Shown here piece after piece: positions 23,640-31,813 of a stretch of 64,000 nucleotides of DNA. The notes beneath the pieces were generated by a model, which saw only the letters and a list, made by a program, of their open reading frames with translations, was not told the DNA's origin and ran no database searches. The stretch lies in the NCBI GenBank assembly GCA_946411385.1, contig CAMKDV010000008.1, positions 95,492-159,491 of the forward strand, written 5' to 3'. A program made the translations under genes and the position numbers. This stretch comes from an uncultured Bacteroidales bacterium (GTDB lineage: Bacteria; Bacteroidota; Bacteroidia; Bacteroidales; Paludibacteraceae). Within the stretch, counting starts at the first letter, position 1. Each line of letters opens with the position of its first letter.

Positions 23640-25007
23640 CTTTTCAATTTCCGCCTTCACTTTCTCCGCCAACTCATCAGCATGCTCAATGGTGTCAGCT
23701 TCGCTGTAGATGCGGATGATAGGTTCGGTGTTAGATTTGCGCAGGTGTACCCATCCGTCGGCAAAATCAATCTTCACGCCATCGATGGTGGTCACGCGCT
23801 CGTTCTCGTACAGCTTCTGCACGCGCTCGAGCAATGCATCCACGTTCATGTCGGGCGTCAGGTCGATGCGGTTCTTGGATATGCAGTAGTTGGGGAAGGT
23901 CTTGCGCAGTTCGCTCACTTTCATCTTCTTGTGTGCCAGCGACGAGAGGAACAGTGCCACGCCTACCAGTGCATCACGGCCATAGTGCGAGGCGGGATAG
24001 ATTACGCCGCCATTGCCCTCGCCGCCAATCACGGCATTGTTCTTGCGCATCAAGGTGGTCACATTCACTTCGCCCACTGCCGACGCCTCGTACATGCCTC
24101 CGTAGCGCTTCGTCACGTCTGCCAAGGCGCGTGATGACGACAGGTTGCTTACCGTATTGCCCGGCGTATGGCTCAGCACGTAATCTGCTACGCTTACCAG
24201 CGTATATTCCTCGCCGAACATCTCGCCGTCCTCACAAACGATAGCCAACCTGTCCACGTCGGGGTCTACCACAAAGCCCACATCTGCCTTCGCCGTACGC
24301 ATCTTCTCGCTTATCTGCGTCAGGTTCTGCGGGATAGGTTCGGGGTTATGGGGGAAATGTCCGTCAGGCGTGCAGTTCATCCTAATGATGTTCTTTACGC
24401 CCAGCGCTTCGAGCATGGCAGGTATAGCCAATCCGCCTACCGAGTTCACGCAATCGATAACAACGGTAAAATTGGCTGCCTCTATCGCCGCTTTATCCAC
24501 CAGCTTGAGGTCCAATACGTTCTGCACATGATAGGGCAGATAGTCCTTGTAATCTACCTTGCCCAGCTCGTCTATCTCGGCAAACGTATAATCTTCGCGC
24601 TCAGCGATAGCCAGCACCTCTTTGCCTTCGGCATCCGAGAGGAACTCACCACGCTCGTTCAGCAGCTTCAATGCGTTCCACTGTTTGGGGTTGTGGCTGG
24701 CGGTCAGGATGATACCTCCGGCAGCTTTCTCGCCGATCACGGCCAGCTCGGTCGTCGGGGTGGTGGCCAATCCGATGTTCACCACATGGTAGCCCATCCC
24801 GCTCAGGGTGGCTGTCACCAGTTGGTCGAGCATAGCACCGCTCACGCGGGCATCACGGCCTACTACCAGCGTGCGGTTGTCTGGCAACGCTTTACGGCGC
24901 TGGGTGGCATAAGCCGCAGCAAAACGAACAATATCCACGGGATTCAATCCCTCTCCTACGCGACCTCCGATAGTGCCGCGAATGCCTGAAATACTTTTTA
25001 CTAACAT
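23637..25007 (-). CDS. glmM: Phosphoglucosamine mutase GlmM
   Basis: GlmM converts glucosamine-6-phosphate to glucosamine-1-phosphate for peptidoglycan and LPS synthesis. The catalytic serine is Ser104 in TASHNPKQWN. The metal loop is DPDVDRLAI (near residue 250), and the sugar- and phosphate-binding loops GEGNGG (about 334) and SNTEPIIRIYSEAD (C-terminus) are present. The 456-residue length fits the Bacteroidota form. A general phosphoglucomutase/phosphomannomutase is the alternative name; the SGIRG start favours GlmM. It lies after two lipoprotein genes and before surE. Confidence 0.93.
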   Translation of the reverse strand: MLVKSISGIRGTIGGRVGEGLNPVDIVRFAAAYATQRRKALPDNRTLVVGRDARVSGAMLDQLVTATLSGMGYHVVNIGLATTPTTELAVIGEKAAGGIILTASHNPKQWNALKLLNERGEFLSDAEGKEVLAIAEREDYTFAEIDELGKVDYKDYLPYHVQNVLDLKLVDKAAIEAANFTVVIDCVNSVGGLAIPAMLEALGVKNIIRMNCTPDGHFPHNPEPIPQNLTQISEKMRTAKADVGFVVDPDVDRLAIVCEDGEMFGEEYTLVSVADYVLSHTPGNTVSNLSSSRALADVTKRYGGMYEASAVGEVNVTTLMRKNNAVIGGEGNGGVIYPASHYGRDALVGVALFLSSLAHKKMKVSELRKTFPNYCISKNRIDLTPDMNVDALLERVQKLYENERVTTIDGVKIDFADGWVHLRKSNTEPIIRIYSEADTIEHADELAEKVKAEIEK

Positions 25008-25040
25008 ATCTTATGTTTTTGTGTATTTATTTTCTGACAA

Positions 25041-25577
25041 TCAATATCTTGGAATCTTTATTTGCAGATCATAGCCGTACGGAGTCACCGTACTTTTGTC
25101 CGTATCGAATCCTTGTTTGCTCGGGCAGATGATCTTGCATGCCGCACCCGAATATTTCATGTACTTCACCGCCGCGTGCCATCCCTCGCAAGCGGTGGTG
25201 TAGTCGTACAGGTAGGAGAACTCTGTGGGATATGCCTGCTCCGAGGTGGTCATATAGCGGGCTGTGTCAGCTCTCTCCTCCAGCGTGTATCGGATGTAGC
25301 GCACCAGTATCTTGTCGCCCGAGTGCACTTCGTACGCCGAATCGCCGGTGTGCGACAGATGGTAGTACAGGTCGTCATAGCCCGGCACTTTCAGGTAGTC
25401 TTTTTCGCCCCATTGACCGTTCTCGGGCTCTTCGTAGATGATGTTGATATGCTGGCGCGATATGAAATCCGCAATCAGCTTGTCCTCTGCCGCACGTTTG
25501 GCAGAGTAGCTGTTCTGGTTGCATGATGCCGCTCCGATCAGGATAAGGAGCAACGATGGGATAATATATTTTTTCAT
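25041..25577 (-). CDS. FKBP-like lipoprotein (DUF4827-like)
   Basis: The start ATG 25577 overlaps the stop of the upstream gene (ATGA). The lipobox ends ILIGAASC (Cys20). The mature part of 158 residues has an FKBP-like sequence of strands: VHSGDKILVRYIRYTLEER, and the C-terminal YMKYSGAACKIICPSKQGF. It resembles the Bacteroides DUF4827 lipoproteins encoded beside phosphoglucomutase genes. The catalytic FKBP residues are not all identifiable, so isomerase activity is doubtful. The envelope location is clear; the role is unknown. Confidence 0.75.
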   Translation of the reverse strand: MKKYIIPSLLLILIGAASCNQNSYSAKRAAEDKLIADFISRQHINIIYEEPENGQWGEKDYLKVPGYDDLYYHLSHTGDSAYEVHSGDKILVRYIRYTLEERADTARYMTTSEQAYPTEFSYLYDYTTACEGWHAAVKYMKYSGAACKIICPSKQGFDTDKSTVTPYGYDLQIKIPRY

Positions 25578-26149
25578 TCTATTGTTAGTGTTATTCTTAC
25601 GTTTGTTTTTGGCGGCACATATTCGGTTCCTTTGTCGTCGAACGCCATGTACCACGGCACGATCATCAGCAGCGTATCGCCTTTCACCAGGTAGGGCACC
25701 ATCCGCTCGTATACGAATACTTCGTCTCTTTCGCACGGCCGCACGGCATCCAACAGCAATTGTCCGTCCAGCGTACATATATGCTCATGAATCACGGTTC
25801 CATCGGCAATCGTGGCGGAGAAGGGCAGATCCTCTCGGTGTGTCTCGCCCTTGCTCGTATACCGGTACCACCAGTTAAATTCGTGTGCCACCCACGCATT
25901 CGTATCGGCTCTCACCGCCTCCATCACCTCGTTCTCTGCCTGGATGGCTTCTTTCTGGCGTTTTGTCAGGTCGCGTACTACGGGCGGCTCGTCTTCGGCA
26001 AGAAGCTCGTAGGCGGCTTCTATATCTACGGAGTCATCGGCATTTTCGTGCCTTCCTGTATGATGTATTTTGCCGCACGACACAAGCAGCAGCCCTGCTA
26101 TGGCAGCTGTCACACACGCTCTTGTCATCTTGTACGCCGCAGCTTTCAC
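25574..26149 (-). CDS. Lipoprotein with FKBP-like fold, upstream paralog
   Basis: The 191-residue protein has a lipobox at about residue 25 (LLLVSC). A helical stretch (TKRQKEAIQAENEVMEAV) is followed by a strand-rich half including DGQLLLDAVRPCERDEVFVY and MVPYLVKGDTLLMIVPWYMA, which recalls the flap and core of FKBP-type domains (LVKGD.....PWYMAF). The overlap with the next gene and the shared lipoprotein-plus-FKBP layout suggest the two arose by duplication or act together in the periplasm. The start may also be ATG 26131 (MTRACVT). Confidence 0.7.
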   Translation of the reverse strand: MKAAAYKMTRACVTAAIAGLLLVSCGKIHHTGRHENADDSVDIEAAYELLAEDEPPVVRDLTKRQKEAIQAENEVMEAVRADTNAWVAHEFNWWYRYTSKGETHREDLPFSATIADGTVIHEHICTLDGQLLLDAVRPCERDEVFVYERMVPYLVKGDTLLMIVPWYMAFDDKGTEYVPPKTNVRITLTIE

Positions 26150-26157
26150 CTTCCGTC

Positions 26158-27039
26158 TTATGCCTTGCTTTCTGCCAGACGGATGAGGTACTGTCCGTAG
26201 GCTGTCTTGCCCAGTTCTTCGCCCAGTTTGCGCAGCTGAGCCTGGTCAATCCATCCCTGACGCCAAGCTATCTCCTCGATGCAGCTTACGTAGAAACCCT
26301 GACGGTTCTGGATGGTAGCAATGAAATTGCCGGCCTCCAGCAGACTGTCGCAGTTGCCCGTATCGAGCCATGCAAAGCCGCGCGAGAACAGCTTGACGCT
26401 CAGCGTACCTTCCTCCAGGTAACACTTGTTCAGATCCGTGATCTCATATTCGCCACGCTTCGACGGCTTCAAGGCCGCAGCTTTCTCCGTCACGGTAGCA
26501 TCGTAGAAATACAGTCCCGGTACGGCATAGTTCGACTTCGGCTCGGCAGGTTTCTCTTCCAGTGATAGCACCTTGCCGTTCTCGTCAAACTCCACCACGC
26601 CATAAGCTCTCGGATCCATCACCTCGTAGCCGAAAATGCACGCTCCGCCGCGCGTCTCTACCTGCTGCACGGCGTCGGCAAGCATCTTGCGGAATCCGTG
26701 ACCGTAGAACAGGTTGTCGCCCAATATCAGACAGCCCGGCTCGCCGTTCAAAAATTCTTTGCCGAGCACGAAGGCCTGCGCCAAACCGTTGGGCACGAGC
26801 TGCACCTTATATTCGATGTGCATCCCCAGACGCTGGCCGTCGCCTATCAGTTCCTCGAACATCGGCAGATCGCGGGGCGTGGAGATGATCAGCACTTCGC
26901 GTATACCGGCCATCATCAGACTGGATAGCGGATAATAGATCATCGGCTTGTCATATACCGGCATAATCTGTTTGCTGATAGCTTTCGATAGCGGATACAA
27001 GCGCGTCGCGCTACCACCTGCAAGAATGATTCCTTTCAT
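26158..27039 (-). CDS. rfbA: Glucose-1-phosphate thymidylyltransferase RfbA/RmlA
   Basis: RmlA makes dTDP-glucose, the first step to dTDP-rhamnose for surface polysaccharides. The start ATG 27039 gives MKGIILAGGSATRLYPLS, the nucleotide-binding signature; the longer frame from 27069 is read from the spacer. SKQIMPVYDKPMIYYPL, LGDNLFYGHGF and EEKPAEPKSNYA complete the family set, and 293 residues is the normal length. No other rml genes are in the window. It is encoded 8 bp before the lipoprotein gene pair. Confidence 0.96.
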   Translation of the reverse strand: MKGIILAGGSATRLYPLSKAISKQIMPVYDKPMIYYPLSSLMMAGIREVLIISTPRDLPMFEELIGDGQRLGMHIEYKVQLVPNGLAQAFVLGKEFLNGEPGCLILGDNLFYGHGFRKMLADAVQQVETRGGACIFGYEVMDPRAYGVVEFDENGKVLSLEEKPAEPKSNYAVPGLYFYDATVTEKAAALKPSKRGEYEITDLNKCYLEEGTLSVKLFSRGFAWLDTGNCDSLLEAGNFIATIQNRQGFYVSCIEEIAWRQGWIDQAQLRKLGEELGKTAYGQYLIRLAESKA

Positions 27040-27072
27040 ATTCCTATTTGTTTCAGTTGTTTCTTTCAATCT

Positions 27073-27152
27073 CCTGCCCCTTTAGGGGAAGGTCGGGATG
27101 GGGCTTTCTACCCCTGCCCCTTTAGGGGAAGGCCGGGATGAGGCTCCTTACT
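27073..27152. repeat. Two tandem 40-bp repeats with a CCCCTTTAGGGG palindrome
   Basis: Copies at 27073-27112 and 27113-27152 differ at a few positions. Both contain CCCCTTTAGGGG. The second copy encodes the last residues of the 27108-28373 protein (PHPGLPLKGQG); the first contains its stop codon and fills the gap before rfbA. Confidence 0.8.
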
Positions 27153-28373
27153 CCATTCATAGTTCCGCATCAGTCCCGTCACGGTAGCGTAGGTCATGAT
27201 CAGCGTGCTCACTACGCCGAGCACTACCACGCCTATGATGATATATACCGCCATCGCTCCCATCTTGTTCATATCTTCCGCATCCAGTTCGGTCTGGCGT
27301 TCTACCGACGATGAGCCGTCCGAGTAGTGTGTCGTCGTCACCACTTCGCGAGGAGGCGACAGCTTGGTAGCGGCTGCAGCGCCCAGCATAGCCGCAGCGA
27401 ACCCGAACGCTGCTTTTTGCAGCTCAGCCATCAGTTTGTCTTCCTCCCGGTAGCGGGCTATGTTATAGCCCCAGGCATGTGTGGCGTAGATATATGCCGG
27501 CACAAGGATGATAATGAATAGGAAGATCATCATTACCCATCTAAACGGCCGCGCATTCTTGCGCTTGGCTTTCTTGGTCTCTTTCAGGGCGATCTTCTTT
27601 AGCTGCTTGAGGTCGGCTTTCGTCAGTTCCTCTATCTTCTCCTCACATTCTTCCAATTCTTTCTCATAACGCTCAATGCTCTCTTTCGCCATTTTCTTCT
27701 TGCTGTGCGTTTTGCTTTTCTCCAGGTTTCTCTTCTCTATCTCCAGGCATTTTTGCGTGTTCTCGTAATCGCGGTTCAGCCATTCCAGCGTTTCCTCTTT
27801 GTACTCCATGGGCGATTCATATCGTCCTCCATGAGCGATAGGCGGTGCATCCGGATCGTCTGTCCACTGTTTTACACATTCGTAATCAAACTTGGTGCGC
27901 TTGTACGGCCAATAGTTCTCAAATGTTATCCATAACATTCCCACCACCGTTATCATCGAGCCGATAAGCAGGGGTGCGGAACAGTTCCAGTGGCGTTTGT
28001 TAGCCCATCCCACAATGCCTCGCAGCTCGTTGATCATCTTGTGGTAGAAGGTATCTTCGGTATCCACGGCAGCTTTTTCGGCTTCGTCGAGCAGGCTGTC
28101 CATGCGCTTGGCATCCTCGGCGTTGGTGGGGTAGATATCCAGCGGATTAGGGTTGTCCTCTTTGCTGTTCATGCTTATCTCCATGGCTTCCGCCATCTTG
28201 CGGTAGGCCTTGCCGTTGGCTGCTCCGAACGATTTGTATAGTTGCTTCACGTCATCCTCGCTGAACCCTACCGTACCGGCAGAATGACGCTTATCTTGTT
28301 CTACGCGCGGCAGATCGTCCTTGAAGTACTTGAACAGATTGAGCATCGATAGTGGATTATGCATTAGTCCCAT
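27108..28373 (-). CDS. Hypothetical coiled-coil membrane protein, 421 aa
   Basis: I do not recognise this protein. A soluble N-terminal part (1-128) precedes a helix at about 133-152, then a highly charged coiled-coil segment (about 190-275, rich in Lys and Glu). Further hydrophobic helices lie at about 281-300, 320-338 and 373-398. The final residues EPHPGLPLKGQG are coded by an intergenic-type repeat and are probably not functional. The gene is preceded by a 50-bp tandem repeat array. It may be cotranscribed with the small gene at 28586. Confidence 0.7.
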   Translation of the reverse strand: MGLMHNPLSMLNLFKYFKDDLPRVEQDKRHSAGTVGFSEDDVKQLYKSFGAANGKAYRKMAEAMEISMNSKEDNPNPLDIYPTNAEDAKRMDSLLDEAEKAAVDTEDTFYHKMINELRGIVGWANKRHWNCSAPLLIGSMITVVGMLWITFENYWPYKRTKFDYECVKQWTDDPDAPPIAHGGRYESPMEYKEETLEWLNRDYENTQKCLEIEKRNLEKSKTHSKKKMAKESIERYEKELEECEEKIEELTKADLKQLKKIALKETKKAKRKNARPFRWVMMIFLFIIILVPAYIYATHAWGYNIARYREEDKLMAELQKAAFGFAAAMLGAAAATKLSPPREVVTTTHYSDGSSSVERQTELDAEDMNKMGAMAVYIIIGVVVLGVVSTLIMTYATVTGLMRNYEWSKEPHPGLPLKGQG

Positions 28374-28383
28374 AGTTGTCTGA

Positions 28384-28580
28384 TTTTAGTAGTGATTGAT
28401 TACGCTGATTGTAGTTGTGATTAATCTCTCTAATCTTTGTGGTAATTTATCTCTCAAATTTTAGTTGTGATTGATCACGTTGATGTTAGTGGTGGTTAAA
28501 TACTCTAATTTTAGTTGTGATTGATCACGTTGATGTTAGTGGTGGTTAAATACTCTAATTTTAGTTGTGATTAATCACGC
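28384..28580. repeat. 50-bp tandem repeat (two 25-bp half-units)
   Basis: Identical 50-bp units begin at 28461 and 28511, and a partial third at 28561. Each consists of two related 25-bp halves, one starting TTAGTTGTGATTGATCACG and the other TTAGTGGTGGTTAAATACT. Degenerate halves extend back to 28384. The array fills the 212-bp gap between two minus-strand genes. It shows no CRISPR-like spacer structure. Confidence 0.85.
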
Positions 28581-28585
28581 TGGTA

Positions 28586-28906
28586 TTATCGTATAGGACC
28601 TTCTGCAAAGGCTTCTTTCTTTTGCCACATCCGTTTTTGCACCACTTTGGCTTTTCCGCCGTTGGCGCGAATCACTTGTACCAGACTATGGCAATGCAGC
28701 CTGTTGCCCGGCACAATCATGTACGGAGCATTATCCACGATCTCTTCTGCTCGGTGAAGAGTGGTCTCCAGTTCAATCTTCAGGGCTTGTTTCATCGCCT
28801 CTTTGTTCGGACCTGCATCCTCCATCCGCACATAGTACGGTTCCTTACGCACGTACATCCAGCTGCTCAGCACAGCCAACACGAGCATGCAAAATAACAT
28901 AATCAT
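28586..28906 (-). CDS. Small hypothetical protein with N-terminal membrane anchor, 106 aa
   Basis: One hydrophobic segment at the N-terminus (MIMLFCMLVLAVLSSWMYV) is followed by about 85 residues of mixed helix, with NKEAMKQALKIELETTLHRA and a PGNRLHCHSLVQVIRANGG stretch. The Met-rich start makes the exact start codon uncertain (28906, 28900 or 28888). The family is unknown. It is encoded next to the restriction gene but points the same way as the envelope run, to which it more likely belongs. Confidence 0.6.
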   Translation of the reverse strand: MIMLFCMLVLAVLSSWMYVRKEPYYVRMEDAGPNKEAMKQALKIELETTLHRAEEIVDNAPYMIVPGNRLHCHSLVQVIRANGGKAKVVQKRMWQKKEAFAEGPIR

Positions 28907-28946
28907 AAGCGTAGTGGTTTATGTGTTTACAAAATCATTTATATAC

Positions 28947-29873
28947 TCACCTTGGGCCAAGAAATTTATCACCGTTAAGGTGAATCATGTGATTGGGCAT
29001 GTCAGCAATCCAAACTTCTGTTTCCCATGCCAATTCTTTGGAGAAACGTTTGTAAGTGTCGAAGTCAAGGAAAGCGGTCACGAAGATCTTTCCGGCTTTG
29101 ACATCTTTGGTCATGTCTTGAATCTCCAAGATTCGCGCAGGGGACATCGGTCCAACGGATGTTACTGCTTCGACAAAATATAGCCAGTTCTTATCTTCAC
29201 GGTACAAAACAACGTCTGGCATTTTGTCGTGAAGTGTGATTGCAAAGCCGAGTTCGCTGAGTTTGTCCACGTCTTTGACCAAATCTTTCTCGGTGGTATC
29301 TCCCAGATACAGACATTGCGAATGAGGCGCAAAACGTGGAGCAAACTCTTCAACTATCGCTTTCTGCAATTCATTGTGCTTACCGGCGCTCAAAGAAAGT
29401 GCGATGCCGTTAATTTGTACCGGCATTTTTTGCATTTCCTTTTTAGATGCATATAACGCGGTCAAGCTTTGATGTTTCGTGCAGAACTCTTGCAATGCCT
29501 TACTCTTGGCTACGTTTTTAGGATTGATGTCCTTAACAACAGTCAAAAACTCATTAGTAAGACGATATCGATAGTTAGGGCTATTGGTTGCCATACCATT
29601 ATCCTCTATGATAGCAGCCGTACGGAAGTGATGCATGGCTTGCTTGCGGAATGTCTCACGGGAGTTCTCTGCGTATGTGGTGCCATAGTTGGCATTTGAA
29701 AATGCAATTACATCGTGGATACGAATCCACTCTGCCTGTGCTTTCTTCCACAGAGTGTTCGGCTTGAGATTAGCCATACTCAGGATGGTCAACGCACAAA
29801 GGTCTGCTTGCTGTGCTTTCGGCATACCAATTGCAGCCAATACTGATTTGATGACAGAAACTTTTATATCCAT
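28947..29873 (-). CDS. BsuBI/PstI-type restriction endonuclease
   Basis: The 308-residue protein has an N-terminal winged-helix-like domain (1-125) and a C-terminal nuclease domain. The PD-(D/E)xK site is visible as PDVVLYREDKNWLYFVEAV, where Pro-Asp and the Glu of FVEAV are the metal ligands, followed by TSVGPMS, which is the BsuBI/PstI family hallmark. Family members cut CTGCAG. The start overlaps the methyltransferase stop by 10 bp, so methylase is translated first, which is typical for safe establishment. There is no sign of decay. Confidence 0.9.
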   Translation of the reverse strand: MDIKVSVIKSVLAAIGMPKAQQADLCALTILSMANLKPNTLWKKAQAEWIRIHDVIAFSNANYGTTYAENSRETFRKQAMHHFRTAAIIEDNGMATNSPNYRYRLTNEFLTVVKDINPKNVAKSKALQEFCTKHQSLTALYASKKEMQKMPVQINGIALSLSAGKHNELQKAIVEEFAPRFAPHSQCLYLGDTTEKDLVKDVDKLSELGFAITLHDKMPDVVLYREDKNWLYFVEAVTSVGPMSPARILEIQDMTKDVKAGKIFVTAFLDFDTYKRFSKELAWETEVWIADMPNHMIHLNGDKFLGPR

Positions 29874-31333
29874 TTGTCTACAATTTGATCACAATAAGCG
29901 GTAGTAAGCGGTTTGCCGGACAATTCTGCACCTATCTTACTAATAGTGCTTGCGGGCGGAATCGGCATGGCATTTACTTCAGTAGAATTGACCTGTGTAG
30001 AACCGTTCAAAATGCGGTAATACTGGTCATACAAAGTAGAGTTCAGCAACGCATACACGCCGTACAACATATCTAAAGACTTGCACTCGATGAAGTTGAT
30101 TTTGTTCTGCGTACTGATATACTTGTATTTTGGATAACGGCTGGAGAGGTACACACCACATTGCAAGCGGCGCGATTCCTCCTTAGACGTAAAGCGTTTG
30201 ACAAAGATATAGTTAGAGTTGGATTGCAAAAGTCCGGCACGATCAGTATGGATATACTCACCTGACTTGCCTACAGGCCATACTACTTGACCATCTTTGC
30301 TAATATGTGATGAATAGAAAAGCGGATAAGTCTCTGCTTCCGGTTCTTCTTCATCTTTCAGCACTTCACGTTCACGGAAATCTACCACAAGACCTGTGTG
30401 CATTGGCACTTGCAGTGTTTTGAGCGTGTCAGACATGCTATTCACGCGCGCCAACACTCCGGCTTCTTCATTGTTTGTCGGCAGGAACACATAATGGTTT
30501 GGTGCAACCACAGTACTATATGGAACTTCAAAATGTGTCAAGTCGCTAAAGTCAGCGGTGGAACTTGAAGATATATATATCGTTTCAGGTTGCTTGGTGG
30601 TCTTCTTGATTTTGATGATCATTGTTTCCTGCAACACAGATTCTTCGCTGAAGACTTTATCGCGACTCACAAACAGATGTACGGCTTGGATAGTCGCGTG
30701 TTTGAACAGGTATTCACGGAAACGCTCAAAGTACGCACCGGAAGTCCATGAACGCGGTACGATATAAACTAACTCGCCATCCTCATTAAGGTTGTTTATA
30801 GCCATCGCCCAGAAGAGGAAGTAGAGGTTTGGTGCACCATAGCAAACTTGCGGCATATGCAATGCCTCGGGAGCGTCTTTGGGGATTTTGAGATATGGCG
30901 GATTGCCGATAATGTAATCGTATTCTTGCGCTGTCGATTCAACAAAAAGACCTATGTTATTTTCAGCAAACGGTTGAGTTGTAAGATAATTCTCTGTCAG
31001 CACGCGATAGGTAAGGTTCGCATGCTGGTGCATGTACTCCAGATTGTCAATCAGTATTGGAACAACATGCGTATCTATCTCATAACAAACGATGTGGATT
31101 TTCCCTTCATATCCTTGTTGCAACAACGACCACACTGCGGCTGCCGACAAGATGCCCGTACCCGCTCCGGCATCAAGCAATTTTATTTCTGGTTTGGAGA
31201 GATCAAAGTGGAACATCTGCACCATATACTCAGCAGTTCTTTCTGAAGTGAAGAACTGTCCGTATCGCTTACGATCCTCTTTTGGAGCTTTTGCGATGAA
31301 ATCTTTTGTGCGTTGTATTATGGCTTGCAGCAT
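29864..31333 (-). CDS. N6-adenine DNA methyltransferase, PstI/BsuBI-type
   Basis: The protein has 489 residues. The S-adenosylmethionine motif is LLDAGAGTGILSAAA (about 52-66) and the catalytic motif is IGNPPYLKIP (about 143-152), as in gamma-type N6-adenine methyltransferases. The start YGQFFTSERTAEYMV (about 24-38) is also typical. About 250 C-terminal residues serve target recognition. With the endonuclease downstream it forms a complete type II restriction-modification pair likely to act on CTGCAG. A canonical promoter lies 43 bp upstream of the start. The pair stands alone between core genes, suggesting horizontal gain. Confidence 0.92.
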   Translation of the reverse strand: MLQAIIQRTKDFIAKAPKEDRKRYGQFFTSERTAEYMVQMFHFDLSKPEIKLLDAGAGTGILSAAAVWSLLQQGYEGKIHIVCYEIDTHVVPILIDNLEYMHQHANLTYRVLTENYLTTQPFAENNIGLFVESTAQEYDYIIGNPPYLKIPKDAPEALHMPQVCYGAPNLYFLFWAMAINNLNEDGELVYIVPRSWTSGAYFERFREYLFKHATIQAVHLFVSRDKVFSEESVLQETMIIKIKKTTKQPETIYISSSSTADFSDLTHFEVPYSTVVAPNHYVFLPTNNEEAGVLARVNSMSDTLKTLQVPMHTGLVVDFREREVLKDEEEPEAETYPLFYSSHISKDGQVVWPVGKSGEYIHTDRAGLLQSNSNYIFVKRFTSKEESRRLQCGVYLSSRYPKYKYISTQNKINFIECKSLDMLYGVYALLNSTLYDQYYRILNGSTQVNSTEVNAMPIPPASTISKIGAELSGKPLTTAYCDQIVDKWI

Positions 31334-31375
31334 CCTCTTTCCTTAATTTTATGGGTGCAAAGTTAATTCCGGCTA

Positions 31376-31407
31376 CAAAGTTACGAAAAAAAATGCACAT
31401 TTGCAAA
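31376..31407 (-). promoter_or_regulatory. Promoter of the restriction-modification pair
   Basis: TTTG (31407-31404), 20 bp, TAACTTTG (31383-31376) on the minus strand. A second TAACTTTG at 31365-31358 lacks a correctly spaced -33 element. Confidence 0.78.
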
Positions 31408-31693
31408 TTTTATGCAGAAAAAATCGTATTTGCACCGCAAATAGATATTTTCTTTTAAGAAAAATCTCATTTTAATGCATTTTTTCATAACTTCATTCAT
31501 TTCGGGGTTGTGTCAAAACTGGCACACCCGCTATTTAGGTCTCGGAAATTGTCGATAATTGTCTTTATCTGTTGACTAAAAGAAATATTTTTGGATAATT
31601 TTGGGAAATTTTTGACGAAAAAAATATCCGCTGTTGTCTTTTTGACACTCCCTCACGAGCTCGCCCGTCTTTTCTTCCGTTACCGAACCATAT
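31408..31693. other. AT-rich intergenic region without a recognised gene
   Basis: Together with the adjoining repeats this makes a 480-bp gap (31334-31813). It holds poly-A/T tracts and a short stretch with a GAGCTC palindrome near 31659. Short frames here have no protein-like composition. No RNA gene was recognised. Confidence 0.5.
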
Positions 31694-31769
31694 ACCTAAC
31701 TGCCACCTGACTGCCACAGACCAAACTATAAAGCTTATAGTAACCACATAGAAACCTCATAGGAACCTC
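31694..31769. repeat. Arrays of 11-bp imperfect tandem repeats
   Basis: ACCTAACTGCC and ACCTGACTGCC follow each other at 31694-31715. ATAGTAACCAC, ATAGAAACCTC and ATAGGAACCTC follow each other at 31737-31769. Both sets have an exact 11-bp period. A related two-unit set is at 850-871. Confidence 0.65.
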
Positions 31770-31813
31770 CCGAGGCTTCTCTCTTGTAATTCAATAAGTT
31801 ATACGAAATAATT

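Noticed and set aside
22816..23709. 297-codon plus-strand frame opposite surE and glmM
   Set aside because: Its translation ends in a Phe/Ser/His run copied from the minisatellite and it opposes two secure genes.
24168..24989. 273-codon plus-strand frame opposite glmM
   Set aside because: glmM has every catalytic motif in the opposite frame; the shadow frame has none.
28384..28580. Possible CRISPR array
   Set aside because: The units are contiguous with no unique spacers, and no cas gene is in the window.
31565..31747. 60-codon minus-strand frame in the 480-bp gap
   Set aside because: It crosses the 11-bp repeat arrays, has no promoter or protein-like pattern, and probably has no function as a gene.
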